DNA of 64,000 bases from Tolypothrix brevis GSE-NOS-MK-07-07A. GTDB lineage: Bacteria > Cyanobacteriota > Cyanobacteriia > Cyanobacteriales > Nostocaceae. Where the stretch lies: the NCBI GenBank assembly GCA_019358985.1, contig JAHHIJ010000009.1:1-64000 (forward strand). The letters are read 5' to 3'. Below, piece by piece: positions 18,403-27,267 of this stretch; the stretch's first letter is position 1, and every line of letters starts with the position of its first letter. Position numbers and translations under genes: made by a program. Below the pieces are notes generated by a model, which was not told the origin of the DNA, did not search any database, and saw only the letters and a program-made list of their open reading frames with translations.

Positions 18403-19005
18403 TTAATCAGTAATTGCATTCATTAATATATCTGCCAAAGTCATATCTTCCATATCATCTAAGGTGATAGTGTCGCAAATATCAAATTTGGCACCGACAC
18501 TTTGCAACTGGTCATCTAAAGCTTTCAAGAATTTAGTTGCTTGGGCATCTGAACCAACTTGAATCATCGAAATTGCTAGTTCTTCATCGCGTTCCATCTG
18601 CTGCGTAGCCTTGATGATTACCTCAAAGACTGCTTTGCGATCGTCGGGTTCACCATCAGTAATAACTAAAATTGTCTCACCATTGGGCTTAGTTTTGCCG
18701 GCAGCTTTGCGCTGAAAGTAATTATCAAGTGCGTTTTGAAGTACACCTGCTAAATTTGTTGTACCTGCGGGATCGTTTTCTAAAAATATCTGCGCGACTT
18801 TGGCACTTGTTACATCATCGTAGCGTTTAAATCTCCCAGAAAATACATATACTGTAAGTCCATCTGGGTCAAACTGTTCGCATTTTCTTGCTAAAGCGAG
18901 CGTAGATTCTTGGGCTATGTCCCATCTACTTCTGCCACCGGCTTGGTCTGGGGTGGACATACTGCCGCTTTTGTCAAGGATTAATGTGTAATCGCGATCG
19001 CTCAT
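18403..19005 (-). CDS. vWA domain protein, copy A
   Basis: This 200-residue vWA domain is nearly colinear with copy B: DKSGSM MIDAS signature, DPAGTTNLAGVLQ and VITDGEPDD. I use the second of two adjacent ATGs (19005), because AAGGA is seven bases before it and only four before the first. It is the first gene of a likely three-gene transcript (A, B, LLAELK protein). The likely function is metal-dependent protein binding; the partner is unknown. Confidence 0.88.
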   Translation of the reverse strand: MSDRDYTLILDKSGSMSTPDQAGGRSRWDIAQESTLALARKCEQFDPDGLTVYVFSGRFKRYDDVTSAKVAQIFLENDPAGTTNLAGVLQNALDNYFQRKAAGKTKPNGETILVITDGEPDDRKAVFEVIIKATQQMERDEELAISMIQVGSDAQATKFLKALDDQLQSVGAKFDICDTITLDDMEDMTLADILMNAITD

Positions 19006-19269
19006 CATATATTCCTTTATTTGTTACCTGATGCTTCTAGTCTAACTGTTGCGTAATTGTTACGGCACCTGTTGAGCATAGTTTGTAATAATGATTTAAG
19101 TAGTCTGACGTTTAGTGATAATTAATGTATTGCTTCTTTAAGCGTAGTCAGCCCTTTAGCGCTAAAGTGTCTACGACACATGACGCTGGGCGTTTAAAGC
19201 GCTGAAGTGCTTACTACATAAGGAGGATATAAGAGTAAAATAACGGGATAGAATTTGTTAATGTCGCAG

Positions 19270-19872
19270 TTAATCTTGACTAATCGCACTTGATAAAATA
19301 CCGAGAATTTTCTTAATATCTTTTATATAGTATTGACTTAAATCAATAAAAATTGTTTGATCTTTTAATTTCAGAAACTGCCAAATCGTCCCAATAGTTA
19401 CAGCACCATAAATAATCGGAATTTCATTCTCTTCGTTTTGGTTAAATAATTGTGCTGCGATCATTTCTGCCACACATTGTCCCAACCCAATATTCAGATT
19501 TTCATTCTTGCTTTCTACAATAGTAATTACTGGAGCGCGAACTAAAAGCTGTTCTTTGGAAAGGCTGATGATAAAATCACAAAAGCCATTTAATCCGCGT
19601 TGGTTATCGACATTAAAATCTATTCCAGAAAATAAACCAATTTGATAGTTGAACTTGCGCCTCAATTCTAATAAAATCGGAGCAATTATCATTTCCGAAC
19701 GAGCTTTTTCGGTATTGATAGAAACCGCTAGATCAACATTTTCCTGGAGGAGCGTTGCTAAAATATCGCTATAATCAACTTCTGGTACATTAGCAAACAA
19801 TCCAGAGCTTTCACTAATTGTTAACCCAAAAGTTTTGATAAGTTCACCCAGCTTAAAATCGCTATAAGCCAT
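19270..19872 (-). CDS. Hypothetical protein, possible PD-(D/E)XK-like fold
   Basis: The 200-residue protein begins MAYSDFKLGELIKTFGL. It has GLNGFCDFIISLSKEQLLVRAPVITIVESKNENL, a D...(E)xK spacing seen in restriction-endonuclease-like folds, followed by GLGQCVAEMIAAQLFNQ. I believe similar proteins are common in multiple copies in cyanobacteria, with no assigned function. A nuclease activity is only suggested by the pattern. It lies upstream of the vWA genes on the same strand, but 260 bases away. Confidence 0.65.
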   Translation of the reverse strand: MAYSDFKLGELIKTFGLTISESSGLFANVPEVDYSDILATLLQENVDLAVSINTEKARSEMIIAPILLELRRKFNYQIGLFSGIDFNVDNQRGLNGFCDFIISLSKEQLLVRAPVITIVESKNENLNIGLGQCVAEMIAAQLFNQNEENEIPIIYGAVTIGTIWQFLKLKDQTIFIDLSQYYIKDIKKILGILSSAISQD

Positions 19873-19944
19873 ATAATATCATGTCTGTTTAAAGTAATAA
19901 AAACGTCGCAATAGTCGTAGAGACGTTCCGGCGGAACGTCTTTA

Positions 19945-20126
19945 CCGGAACGTCTTTACCGGAACGTCTTTACCGGAACGTCTTTACCGGAACGTCTTTA
20001 CCGGAACGTCTTTACCGGAACGTCTTTACCGGAACGTCTTTACCGGAACGTCTTTACCGGAATGTCTTTACCGGAATGTCTTTACCGGAATGTCTTTACC
20101 GGAATGTCTTTACCGGAATGTCTTTA
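19945..20126. repeat. 14-bp tandem array, 13 copies
   Basis: The unit CCGGAACGTCTTTA is repeated 13 times without spacers. The array begins inside the right arm of a REP hairpin, GTAGAGACGTTCCGGCGGAACGTC (19917-19940). The first eight units read CCGGAACG and the last five CCGGAATG, so one mutation spread by later block expansion. The array ends five bases before the hpnH stop codon. Confidence 0.95.
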
Positions 20127-20130
20127 CTTT

Positions 20131-21150
20131 CTAGCTTATCCCTAATACACTACCAAGCGATCGCGCCATATTTTGTGGTTGCATTGCATCCATTGCAGCG
20201 GTAGGTTCATAACCGCAGTGAACCATGCAATCTGCACATTTAGGATTACCGCTCTTATGACCGTATTCACTCCAATCTGTTTTTTCTAGCAATTCTTTGA
20301 AAGTGGTGTAATAACCTTCATTTAGCAGATAACAGGGTTTTTGCCAACCGAGGACGCTGTAACTAGGACTACCCCAAGGTGTACATTCATAATCTTTCTC
20401 ACCTGTGAGAAAATCTAGAAAAAGCGGGTTGTGATTGAAGTCCCATTTTTTTTCACCTGCTTTGAAAGGTGCAAGAATTTCGCGGAAGAGAGTGCGTGTT
20501 TGTTCCCTTCCTAAAAAATGCTCTTGATCTGGCGCCCAATCGTAGCTGTAACCTGGAGAAATTGTCATCCCATCAATATTCAACGTACCCAAAAAATCAA
20601 AGAACTCTTGCGTTTGTTGGGGATCGACACCTTCAAAGATAGTGGTGTTAGTGGCAACCCGAAATCCTTTCGCTTTCGCTGCTTTGATTGCTTTGACAGC
20701 AGTATCAAAAACACCTTTGCGATCGACACATTGATCGTGCCATTCTCGCAATCCATCTAAATGTACAGTGAAGGTTAAATAGGGGGAAGGTTGAAATTTA
20801 TCGAGGCTCTTTTCTAACAATAAGCCATTGGTACACAGATAAATATACTTTTTGCGCTGAATTAATCCCTTGACAATTTCATCAATTTGTGGATGTAATA
20901 AAGGTTCTCCCCCAGGAATCGAGACAACTGGCGCCCCGCATTCTTCCACTGCTTTGAAACATTGTTCGGGGGTGAGGTTTTGCTTGAGTATGTCTGTGGG
21001 ATGCTGGATTTTACCGCAACCTGTACAAGCTAAGTTGCAACGAAATAGAGGTTCCAGCATTAAAACTAGGGGAAAGCGTTTGCGTCCTAAAAGACGCTGA
21101 GTAACTAGATACTTCCCGATATCTATTGCTTGTTGTAAGTTAATTGCCAT
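20131..21150 (-). CDS. hpnH: Adenosyl-hopene transferase HpnH (radical SAM)
   Basis: HpnH joins the 5'-deoxyadenosyl radical to diploptene to make adenosylhopane, the first step of side-chain extension of hopanoids. The radical SAM motif CNLACTGC gives C38, C42 and C45. [11 protein letters not shown] and the C-terminal cysteine region [12 protein letters not shown] are typical. The start at ATG 21150 ([12 protein letters not shown]) is eleven bases after GAGGAG; the GTG at 21162 overlaps that site and is rejected. hpnA follows upstream on the same strand. Confidence 0.95.
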   Translation of the reverse strand: MAINLQQAIDIGKYLVTQRLLGRKRFPLVLMLEPLFRCNLACTGCGKIQHPTDILKQNLTPEQCFKAVEECGAPVVSIPGGEPLLHPQIDEIVKGLIQRKKYIYLCTNGLLLEKSLDKFQPSPYLTFTVHLDGLREWHDQCVDRKGVFDTAVKAIKAAKAKGFRVATNTTIFEGVDPQQTQEFFDFLGTLNIDGMTISPGYSYDWAPDQEHFLGREQTRTLFREILAPFKAGEKKWDFNHNPLFLDFLTGEKDYECTPWGSPSYSVLGWQKPCYLLNEGYYTTFKELLEKTDWSEYGHKSGNPKCADCMVHCGYEPTAAMDAMQPQNMARSLGSVLGIS

Positions 21151-21180
21151 TTCTCGTATCACTCCTCGGATAATAATATA

Positions 21181-21270
21181 CCGTTTTAAGCACTCTTCGT
21201 GCTTTTAAGCGCTTCAGCGCTTACTACGAGCTTCTATAAATTGAAAGCGCTGAAGCGCTTACTACGAGCT
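21181..21270. repeat. Dispersed AGCGCT...TACTACGAG repeats
   Basis: Two copies of 'agcgcttcagcgcttactacgagcttttataaattga' are in tandem (about 21210-21281), each with an internal short hairpin. Relatives are near 13730-13765, 19150-19220 and 26090-26140. They fill the spacer between hpnH and hpnA. Confidence 0.7.
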
Positions 21271-21271
21271 T

Positions 21272-22276
21272 TTATAAATTGACGTATTTGTGAGAGACAA
21301 ACCAGTTTATAGCATCTTTGAGTGCGGTATTCAAAGAAGATTGAGGTAAGTTTAATTCTCGTACTGCCTTTGATGCATTGTAGTACATGCGTTGCTTCGC
21401 CATGCGGACGCCATCAAGGGGTACGTTCGGTTGTTTACCTAAAGGTGCGAGAATTTTTTCATCAATCCAAGCGACACTTAGGGGTAGCCAAGCTGGTACA
21501 GTGTGTTGAGGTGCGCTTAAACCTGTGATTGATTCTAGTTCATCAAGTAGTTCTTTTAAGGTAAGATTTTGATGTCCTAAGATGTAGCGATCGCCTGATT
21601 TTCCTTTTTGCAATGCGAGTATATGTCCCCATGCTACATCGCGCACGTCGATAAAATTTAAACCTGTATTTAAATATGCTGGCATTTGACGCCGTAAAAA
21701 CCGCAGGATGATATCTCCTGTTGGTGTTGGTTTGATATCGAATGGTCCAATGGGACTGCTAGGATTAACTATAACCACTTCCTGACCTCTATTAGCGGCT
21801 TTTATCGCTTCTTGTTCAGCTAGAAATTTAGACTTCTTATAATCCCCAACAAGTTCCTCTACGGGACTTTGATAAGTTTCATCAACAACTTGATCAAATT
21901 TACCCGCACCTATAGCTGCGACGGAACTAGTATAAACTGTACGCTCAATATTTGCTTTTTGCGCTGCGGCTAAAATGTTGCGCGTGCCTAATACATTATT
22001 GTGATATAGTTCTTCTTTATCTTTTTGCCAAAGTGAATAATGAGCAGCGACATGAAAAAGATACTGACAACTTTGCATTTCCTGCCATAAGTTCAAGTCG
22101 TTTAAATCACCTTTGACAATTTCTACATTCAGTCCTTGGAGATTTCCCAGATTGCTGTGAGGACGCACTAAAGCTTTGATAGAGTATCCTTCTTGTAACA
22201 GCAACCGCACCAAATTGGCGCCGATAAAACCCGTACCACCTGTAACAAAAACACTTGGGGATTTTAGATTTTGCAT
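21272..22276 (-). CDS. hpnA: Hopanoid-associated sugar epimerase HpnA
   Basis: This is an extended SDR of 334 residues with the NAD-binding motif VTGGTGFIGANLVR at the N-terminus, TSSVAAIG for the catalytic Ser/Thr strand, and the family-typical VNPSSPIGPFDIKPTPTGDI. The active-site Tyr falls in the region GDYKKSKFLAEQEA. HpnA proteins are encoded with hopanoid genes and are thought to act on the sugar part of the side chain; the precise reaction is not settled. It lies between hpnH and the RND gene, all on the minus strand. Confidence 0.92.
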   Translation of the reverse strand: MQNLKSPSVFVTGGTGFIGANLVRLLLQEGYSIKALVRPHSNLGNLQGLNVEIVKGDLNDLNLWQEMQSCQYLFHVAAHYSLWQKDKEELYHNNVLGTRNILAAAQKANIERTVYTSSVAAIGAGKFDQVVDETYQSPVEELVGDYKKSKFLAEQEAIKAANRGQEVVIVNPSSPIGPFDIKPTPTGDIILRFLRRQMPAYLNTGLNFIDVRDVAWGHILALQKGKSGDRYILGHQNLTLKELLDELESITGLSAPQHTVPAWLPLSVAWIDEKILAPLGKQPNVPLDGVRMAKQRMYYNASKAVRELNLPQSSLNTALKDAINWFVSHKYVNL

Positions 22277-22313
22277 TTTTAACCGCAGATGAACGCAGAT
22301 GAACGCGGATAGT

Positions 22314-24992
22314 TCAATTACTTATATTCTTCTTCTTTGCGCGGGGAAATAAATCATCCATCAAGGTGTAAAGTACTGGCACAACAATCAAACTTAATAT
22401 TGTTGAACTAATTAAACCACCTGCGATGGCAACAGCCATTGGCGATCGCAATTCTGATCCTGCTCCTAATCCTAACGCGATCGGTACCATTCCTAAAATA
22501 GTTGCCGCAGTGGTCATCATAATTGGTCGCAGGCGCACGGGTCCAGCTTGGAGGATTGCGGCTGTGCGATCTAAACCTGTTTCGCGCAATTGGTTAATAT
22601 AATCTACAATCAGAATGGCATTTTTATTGCTGATTCCTAGTAAAAAGACAAAGCCGATTAGCGAAATCATCCCAAAATCGCTTTTAGTTATGAGTAAGGC
22701 TAATAAAGCACCGACAATTGCTAAAGGCAAAGAAACGCCAATTACCAACGGATCAATCCAGCCTTTAAACAGCCAAATCAATACCGCGATAATGCACAAG
22801 GCAGACATTGCTAAAGTCGTGCCGAAACTGCTAATAACTGTGTTAAGGCTGGCAGAGTCTCCTCCCAAGTTTAAGGTAACATCTGGAGGAATCACTCCTT
22901 TAGCTGTGGCTACTAGTTTATCGGTTGCATCACCCAAAGTTAAATCTTTACCGAGATTCGCACTAATATAAGTTACCCGCTGATTATTTAAATGCTCAAT
23001 TTGAAAGATTGTATCTTGGGGGTTTGTTTCACCTGTTACTGTCACATCAGCGAAACCTGGTATTTTCACTAACTTATCTTTAATTGCTTTCGCGGCTGTA
23101 TTCAAAGCTTGCAAGTCATTACCTTGTAATGCAGCTTGTAGCGGTTTTTGACCACCGCTATCGACAAATGGTATATCTTCGACGCTGGTAGTGACACCGG
23201 CAAGATTTGGCAAAGAGGTACGGAACTGCTCTTGCAATTCTAAGGTGTTAATTGTACGCTTATCTTTGAGTTTGACATAAAGTGTACCTTTATTCGGCTC
23301 ACCTCCGCGAGAACCGACGGTAGTAAATACCGTTTCCACTGCTGGTGATTTTCTGACTACTTCTTCTAGTTTCTTGGCAACTTCGAGAGAATCATTTAAA
23401 GGATTGGAAATTGCCCGCGAATCAAAAACTGGAGATTGTTCTTCACCTAAAAGGCTTCCTAATACTGCATTTCCTTGCTTTTCTAATTCTGATATATTTG
23501 GTAAAGGAGCGTTATAAACAATATTAAACTCGCCACGATCTAGTTTGGGAATAAATCCTTTGGGAATCAGGGGAATCAATGCAATCCCGGCAATGAAGCT
23601 GAATACAGCTAAACCCATAACTATGCGTCGATGGTTTAAAGACCAACTGAGCAAATCGCGGTATGATTGGTTGAAGCCTGCACCGATGTTGCTGGTTTGC
23701 CGTGGGGGACGTGGAGGTGTTGGTTTTAGCCAGTAAAGAGCTAAAACTGGGGATAAAGTACGTGCTACGAGCATAGAAGTCAGCATCGCTGCGGAAACAG
23801 TAATGCCAAAAGGTTTGAAAAACTGACCTATTGTACCACCCATCAAACCTATGGGGAGAAAAACTGCTACAGCTGTGAAAGTGGCAGCAGTGACAGTCAA
23901 ACCAATTTCATTTGTCGCTAAAAGTGCTGCTTGACGAGGACTTTCGCCATCTTGAATGTGTCGCATGATGTTTTCTACATCAACGATCGCATCATCAACT
24001 ATACTACCAATCACTAAAGCTAAAGCAAGCAGCGTAATGGTTTCTAAATTGAAGCCGAATATAGCCATGACAATAAACGTTCCCAACATTGAGACGGGAA
24101 TCGCTAATGCAGAAATTAGGGTAGCTTGCCAATTCCATAAAAAAGGAAATATGACAACTACCGAAAGAGCGATCGCTTCAATTAACGCATCTATTGTCGA
24201 TTGGGTCGCATTGCGGATATACTCTGCTTGGGTGGCTGCTAAGGTAAGTTTGACATCTTTAAGAGTTAATTGCAGTTTTTGAACTTCTTTTTCTACAAGA
24301 CTTACAACTTCTAAAGTGTTGGCATCACCGCGTTTGATGACTTGAAATGCTAAAGCGTCTTTACCATTAAATCTAACTAATGTCGCTCCCCCGGTTGGTA
24401 TAGATGCTTCTGGAGTAACATCAACAGGTGCGCCTAATAAAGAGACTTTTAGGACTCCTGGAATGAGAGCAAGAGTATTTACAATCTGCTCTTTAGTTAG
24501 TTTAGCTAAATCCGTTAAATTGCGCGAATCACTTTCAACCGCATAACTAATCGCTGCCGACTCATTCAAATTCAAAGGTATGATTTTATAACTTGCTCCC
24601 TCAGTCAGACTTACTTGCTTCAGTCTAGTTTCGACTTCCTTCGTCGATTCTTCTAAATTCGTCCCAACAGCAAAAGCCAAACTGATCACACTTTGACCAG
24701 GATACGACGAAGAGCGCACATCATCAAGACCGGGAAACTCACGTAAGCGCATTTCCAGAGGTTGAGTTAACTTTGCCTCCGTATCCAAAGCCGTAGTTAG
24801 CGGTGCCGAAGCATTCACCACAACCACCGGAAAGGTAACATCAGGAAACAAAGCATATTTAAGAGAACTGAAAGCTAATAATCCAGCTACCGTCACTGCA
24901 ATCCAAAACGAAAGCGTCAGCCACGAAAATTGAATCGCTAACTTGGAGATATTAAAGTGCTCTCGTGGGGATTTCGAGTTATGAGGCATCAT
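22314..24992 (-). CDS. RND family efflux permease
   Basis: The 892-residue protein belongs to the AcrB/HAE1 superfamily. It has an N-terminal membrane anchor (LSFWIAVTVAGLLAFSSLKYALFPDVTFP), the TM4 motif GSIVDDAIVDVENIMRH with paired aspartates for proton transfer, and the second-half motif LLGISNKNAILIVDYINQ. It is shorter than the usual 1,030-1,060, apparently in the periplasmic loops. The membrane-fusion and outer-membrane partners are not seen here. Its place beside hpnA suggests lipid or hopanoid export, but the known hopanoid exporter HpnN is of a different RND branch. Confidence 0.88.
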   Translation of the reverse strand: MMPHNSKSPREHFNISKLAIQFSWLTLSFWIAVTVAGLLAFSSLKYALFPDVTFPVVVVNASAPLTTALDTEAKLTQPLEMRLREFPGLDDVRSSSYPGQSVISLAFAVGTNLEESTKEVETRLKQVSLTEGASYKIIPLNLNESAAISYAVESDSRNLTDLAKLTKEQIVNTLALIPGVLKVSLLGAPVDVTPEASIPTGGATLVRFNGKDALAFQVIKRGDANTLEVVSLVEKEVQKLQLTLKDVKLTLAATQAEYIRNATQSTIDALIEAIALSVVVIFPFLWNWQATLISALAIPVSMLGTFIVMAIFGFNLETITLLALALVIGSIVDDAIVDVENIMRHIQDGESPRQAALLATNEIGLTVTAATFTAVAVFLPIGLMGGTIGQFFKPFGITVSAAMLTSMLVARTLSPVLALYWLKPTPPRPPRQTSNIGAGFNQSYRDLLSWSLNHRRIVMGLAVFSFIAGIALIPLIPKGFIPKLDRGEFNIVYNAPLPNISELEKQGNAVLGSLLGEEQSPVFDSRAISNPLNDSLEVAKKLEEVVRKSPAVETVFTTVGSRGGEPNKGTLYVKLKDKRTINTLELQEQFRTSLPNLAGVTTSVEDIPFVDSGGQKPLQAALQGNDLQALNTAAKAIKDKLVKIPGFADVTVTGETNPQDTIFQIEHLNNQRVTYISANLGKDLTLGDATDKLVATAKGVIPPDVTLNLGGDSASLNTVISSFGTTLAMSALCIIAVLIWLFKGWIDPLVIGVSLPLAIVGALLALLITKSDFGMISLIGFVFLLGISNKNAILIVDYINQLRETGLDRTAAILQAGPVRLRPIMMTTAATILGMVPIALGLGAGSELRSPMAVAIAGGLISSTILSLIVVPVLYTLMDDLFPRAKKKNISN

Positions 24993-25068
24993 CTGGTAAA
25001 ATGCTCGTGCGGATGAATTATTAGTGATCGTACATTAATCATCTCAGGAATGCGAATTCGTAGCTTTT

Positions 25069-25115
25069 TTAAACGCAAAGGAACGCTAAGGTAAGCGCAA
25101 AGGTACGCAGAGTCT
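25069..25115. repeat. Dispersed AACGCAAAGGAACGC repeat
   Basis: The sequence 'aaacgcaaaggaacgctaaggtaagcgcaaaggtacgcagag' is made of about 12-base GCAAAGG/TACGC units. Relatives are at 3078-3124, 25762-25800 (inverted), 29725-29772 (inverted), 31250-31294, 33076-33170 (inverted) and 45511-45558 (inverted). It marks the boundaries of gene groups. Confidence 0.8.
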
Positions 25116-25226
25116 TCCTTCATACGTTGTAGTGTGCTTCCTTAAGTCTATAAATTCTAGCGGGGCAGTGTTGAGACACTGGGCACGCTACACTGATAGT
25201 GTGTCATTCACTAAGACATCGTAACC

Positions 25227-25442
25227 ATGACAAAGGTTTCTAATTTTGAAAAAGTTCTTGATAGTGTAGAAGCGTTATCAGTTGATGAACAGGAAACATT
25301 GATTAAGTTGGTAGAGCAGCGACTGGCAGAGCGACGACGGGAAGAAATTGCTGCAAATATTGCTCAAGCGAAAGCAGAATATCAAACAGGACAAGTGTTT
25401 CGAGGAACCGTTGAGGAAGTAATTGCCGAGTTAAGGCAGTGA
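25227..25442 (+). CDS. Antitoxin of a RelBE/YafQ-type pair
   Basis: This is a 71-residue, highly charged helical protein: KVLDSVEALSVDEQETLIKLVEQRLAERRREEIAANIAQAKAEYQ, with a short acidic tail (VEEVIAELRQ). It overlaps the toxin gene by four bases (GTGA), the classic arrangement for translational coupling. It should neutralise the toxin and autoregulate the operon. The module sits between the RND gene and a truncated copy of its 5' end, so it probably arrived with or after that rearrangement. Confidence 0.85.
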   Translation: MTKVSNFEKVLDSVEALSVDEQETLIKLVEQRLAERRREEIAANIAQAKAEYQTGQVFRGTVEEVIAELRQ

Positions 25443-25723
25443 AAACGTTAGTTTTTGCCTCGTCGTTCAAACGTGCATTCAAGAAACTGATACGACGACA
25501 GCCACAACTCCAAGAGCCGATTGAAGAATGTCTGGCACTTCTAGCTGCCGATCCATTCAATCCACTTTTGCAAACCCACAAGCTCAAAGGTAAGTTGGCT
25601 GGATCATGGGCATGTTCTGTGGGGTATGACTCTCGCATAGTGTTCAACTTTGTTGAGAACTTAGAATCTGGGGAAGAGGAGATTTTGCTGATTGATATTG
25701 GTACTCATGATGAGGTGTACTAA
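25439..25723 (+). CDS. RelE/YafQ-like mRNA interferase toxin
   Basis: This 94-residue basic protein carries SFKRAFKKLIRRQPQLQEPIEECLALLAADPFNPLLQTHKLKGKLAGSWACSVGYDSRIVF, the RelE fold pattern in which HKLKG, the tryptophan and DSRIVF are conserved. The C-terminus EILLIDIGTHDEVY is standard for the family. It would cleave mRNA on the ribosome. The start is GTG within the antitoxin stop overlap. Confidence 0.88.
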   Translation: MKTLVFASSFKRAFKKLIRRQPQLQEPIEECLALLAADPFNPLLQTHKLKGKLAGSWACSVGYDSRIVFNFVENLESGEEEILLIDIGTHDEVY

Positions 25724-25848
25724 GTACAACATTGCATTAATTCATGACGAAAATTTCTCACAAAAACTCTGCGTCACTCTGCGCTTACCTCCGCGCTCCC
25801 TTCTCTTCTCCTGTCGGAGACGCTACGCGAACGAGACGCTGCGCGAAC

Positions 25849-25877
25849 GGGTTCATCAGTTCGACGGGACGGCATAG
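25849..25877. repeat. Dispersed TTCATCAGTTCGACGGGACGG repeat
   Basis: The 'ttcatcagttcgacgggacgg' segment occurs here and again at about 33095-33116, each time next to the GCAAAGG repeat family. Here it forms the breakpoint of the RND duplicate. Confidence 0.75.
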
Positions 25878-26003
25878 GCTGAAAGCCAATAATCCAGCTA
25901 CCGTCACCGCAATCCAAAACGAAAGCGTCAGCCACGAAAATTGAATCGCTAACTTGGAGATATTAAAGCGCTCTCGTGCGGATTTTGAGTTATTAGGCTT
26001 CAT
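25878..26003 (-). pseudogene. Truncated duplicate of the RND gene 5' end
   Basis: The first 42 codons (KPNNSKSARERFNISKLAIQ, then FSWLTLSFWIAVTVAGLLAFS) match the start of the RND gene at 24992 almost perfectly. The upstream DNA also matches (26028-26071 with 25013-25057: ATTAGTGATCGTACATTAATC and the following GGAATGCGAAT). After codon 42 the homology stops at a dispersed repeat. It is the remnant of a tandem duplicate whose body was lost. Confidence 0.92.
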
Positions 26004-26224
26004 TATCTGGAAAAATCATCATACGGGCGAATTATTAGTGATCGTACATTAATCACCACAGGAATGCGAATCCTTTAAGCCGTACTAAGCACGAAAAATA
26101 CTTTCTTACCGTAGTAAGCACGAAGAGTGCTTTCTTAAACAGGAAAAATTGCAAGTGTTGAGCGGATAAAAATCATGAGGTTCCTTATGTCAAAATAATT
26201 AGCAGAATCTCAAAATTTTTACCT

Positions 26225-26615
26225 ATGGCGTGGAATCCGGGACAGCCGTTGTTTGGCGATCGCTACATCATCGAGAGAAAATTAGGCGAAGGTGGTATAG
26301 GTATAACCTATCTGGCAAAAAATCGACGCGGTGAGTTGCGGGTAATTAAAACCCTCAGAGAACAAATCCTCAACGATCCCAAATGGATACCACATCAAGA
26401 TAAATTACGGCATGACTTTCGTGATGAAGCTTTGCGACTGGCTTTATGTCGCCATCCTCAAAGTGTGGGAAGTCGCAACAGGCAGAGAAATTTGCACCCT
26501 CAGTCTTTTCGACTGGGTTAATTCCATCACCTTTACCCCCGATGGAAATTGGCTTGCGGCTGGAGACAGTGGCGGAAATATCAAAATATGGCGATCGCAG
26601 CTAGTCTGGGAATAA
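26225..26615 (+). pseudogene. Remnant of a Ser/Thr kinase-WD40 gene
   Basis: The 5' part encodes a kinase N-lobe: LFGDRYIIERKLGEGGIGITYLAKN, then the ATP lysine in LRVIKTLREQIL. The 3' part, in another frame from about 26454, encodes the last WD40 blade: LKVWEVATGREICTLSLFDWVNSITFTPDGNWLAAGDSGGNIKIWR. The catalytic lobe and all other blades are absent. Such kinase-WD40 proteins are normally longer than 600 residues. An internal deletion plus frame change produced this relic. Confidence 0.88.
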
Positions 26616-26658
26616 CAGCGTCAAAATAGTATTAGAACTAGTGAACAATAAAAACAAC

Positions 26659-26880
26659 ATGAAAGCATACGAATTTCCAGCAAATGTCACTACCGAAGGC
26701 AAAATAGAATTACCAGATGTGATTTTGCAACAGTTAGTAAATAAACAGCAGGTAAAAGTAATTATTCTTGTCAATGAACCCACAGAAGAAGAACAAGAAG
26801 AAGCAGCTTGGCATAGTCTTGCAGCCGATCAATTATTAAAAGGCTACAGCGAAGATGATGCTATCTACGACAGGATTTAA
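26659..26880 (+). CDS. Antitoxin-like protein of a MazF/PemK-type pair
   Basis: The 73-residue protein has an N-terminal beta part (MKAYEFPANVTTEGKIELPDVIL), a strand VKVIILVNEP, an acidic helix (EEEQEEAAWHSLAADQLLKGYSEDDAIYDRI) and a free end. The layout, a swapped-hairpin-like start followed by an acidic toxin-binding tail, is typical of antitoxins. The Met at 26659 is preferred to GTG 26641. It ends three bases before the toxin gene. Confidence 0.75.
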   Translation: MKAYEFPANVTTEGKIELPDVILQQLVNKQQVKVIILVNEPTEEEQEEAAWHSLAADQLLKGYSEDDAIYDRI

Positions 26881-26883
26881 GCA

Positions 26884-27216
26884 ATGCAAAATTATCAGTC
26901 TGGCTCAGTTCTTTTACTCAAATTGCCTTTTTCTGATACAGTAACATTCAAACTGCGTCCGGTATTATTACTTTTAGATACTGGAGATGATGATGTTATT
27001 GTGGCGCGGATTACCAGTCAAATAACTCAAACAGCTTTTGATGTTGAAATTATCGAATGGCAGCAAGCAGGTTTAATGCGTCCATCGGTAGTTAGATTGC
27101 ATAAGATAAACACAGTAGAAAAGCGTCTATTAGAACGTCAATTAGGAACTTTACAACCAAATGATTGGGAAAAAGTGCGTCAGCGCATCCTTCAAATATG
27201 GTCATCTATTGAATAA
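26884..27216 (+). CDS. PemK/MazF-family endoribonuclease toxin
   Basis: The protein has 110 residues. Features are GSVLLLKLPFSDTVTFKLRPVLLLLDTGDDDVIVARITSQ, matching the MazF pattern (substrate loop then K/RPVLVL), and WQQAGLMRPSVVRLHKINTVEKRLLERQLGTL, the second conserved strand-helix unit. It should cleave RNA at specific short sequences. It is paired with the antitoxin just upstream. Confidence 0.87.
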   Translation: MQNYQSGSVLLLKLPFSDTVTFKLRPVLLLLDTGDDDVIVARITSQITQTAFDVEIIEWQQAGLMRPSVVRLHKINTVEKRLLERQLGTLQPNDWEKVRQRILQIWSSIE

Positions 27217-27267
27217 AATTTCATTTCCACAATTTACTTTTAAATCAAGCCATTCAGGGAGTTAAAT

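Noticed and set aside
19945-20126. CRISPR-like array
   Set aside because: The 14-base units are directly adjacent with no spacers and grow from a REP arm, so it is a simple tandem repeat.
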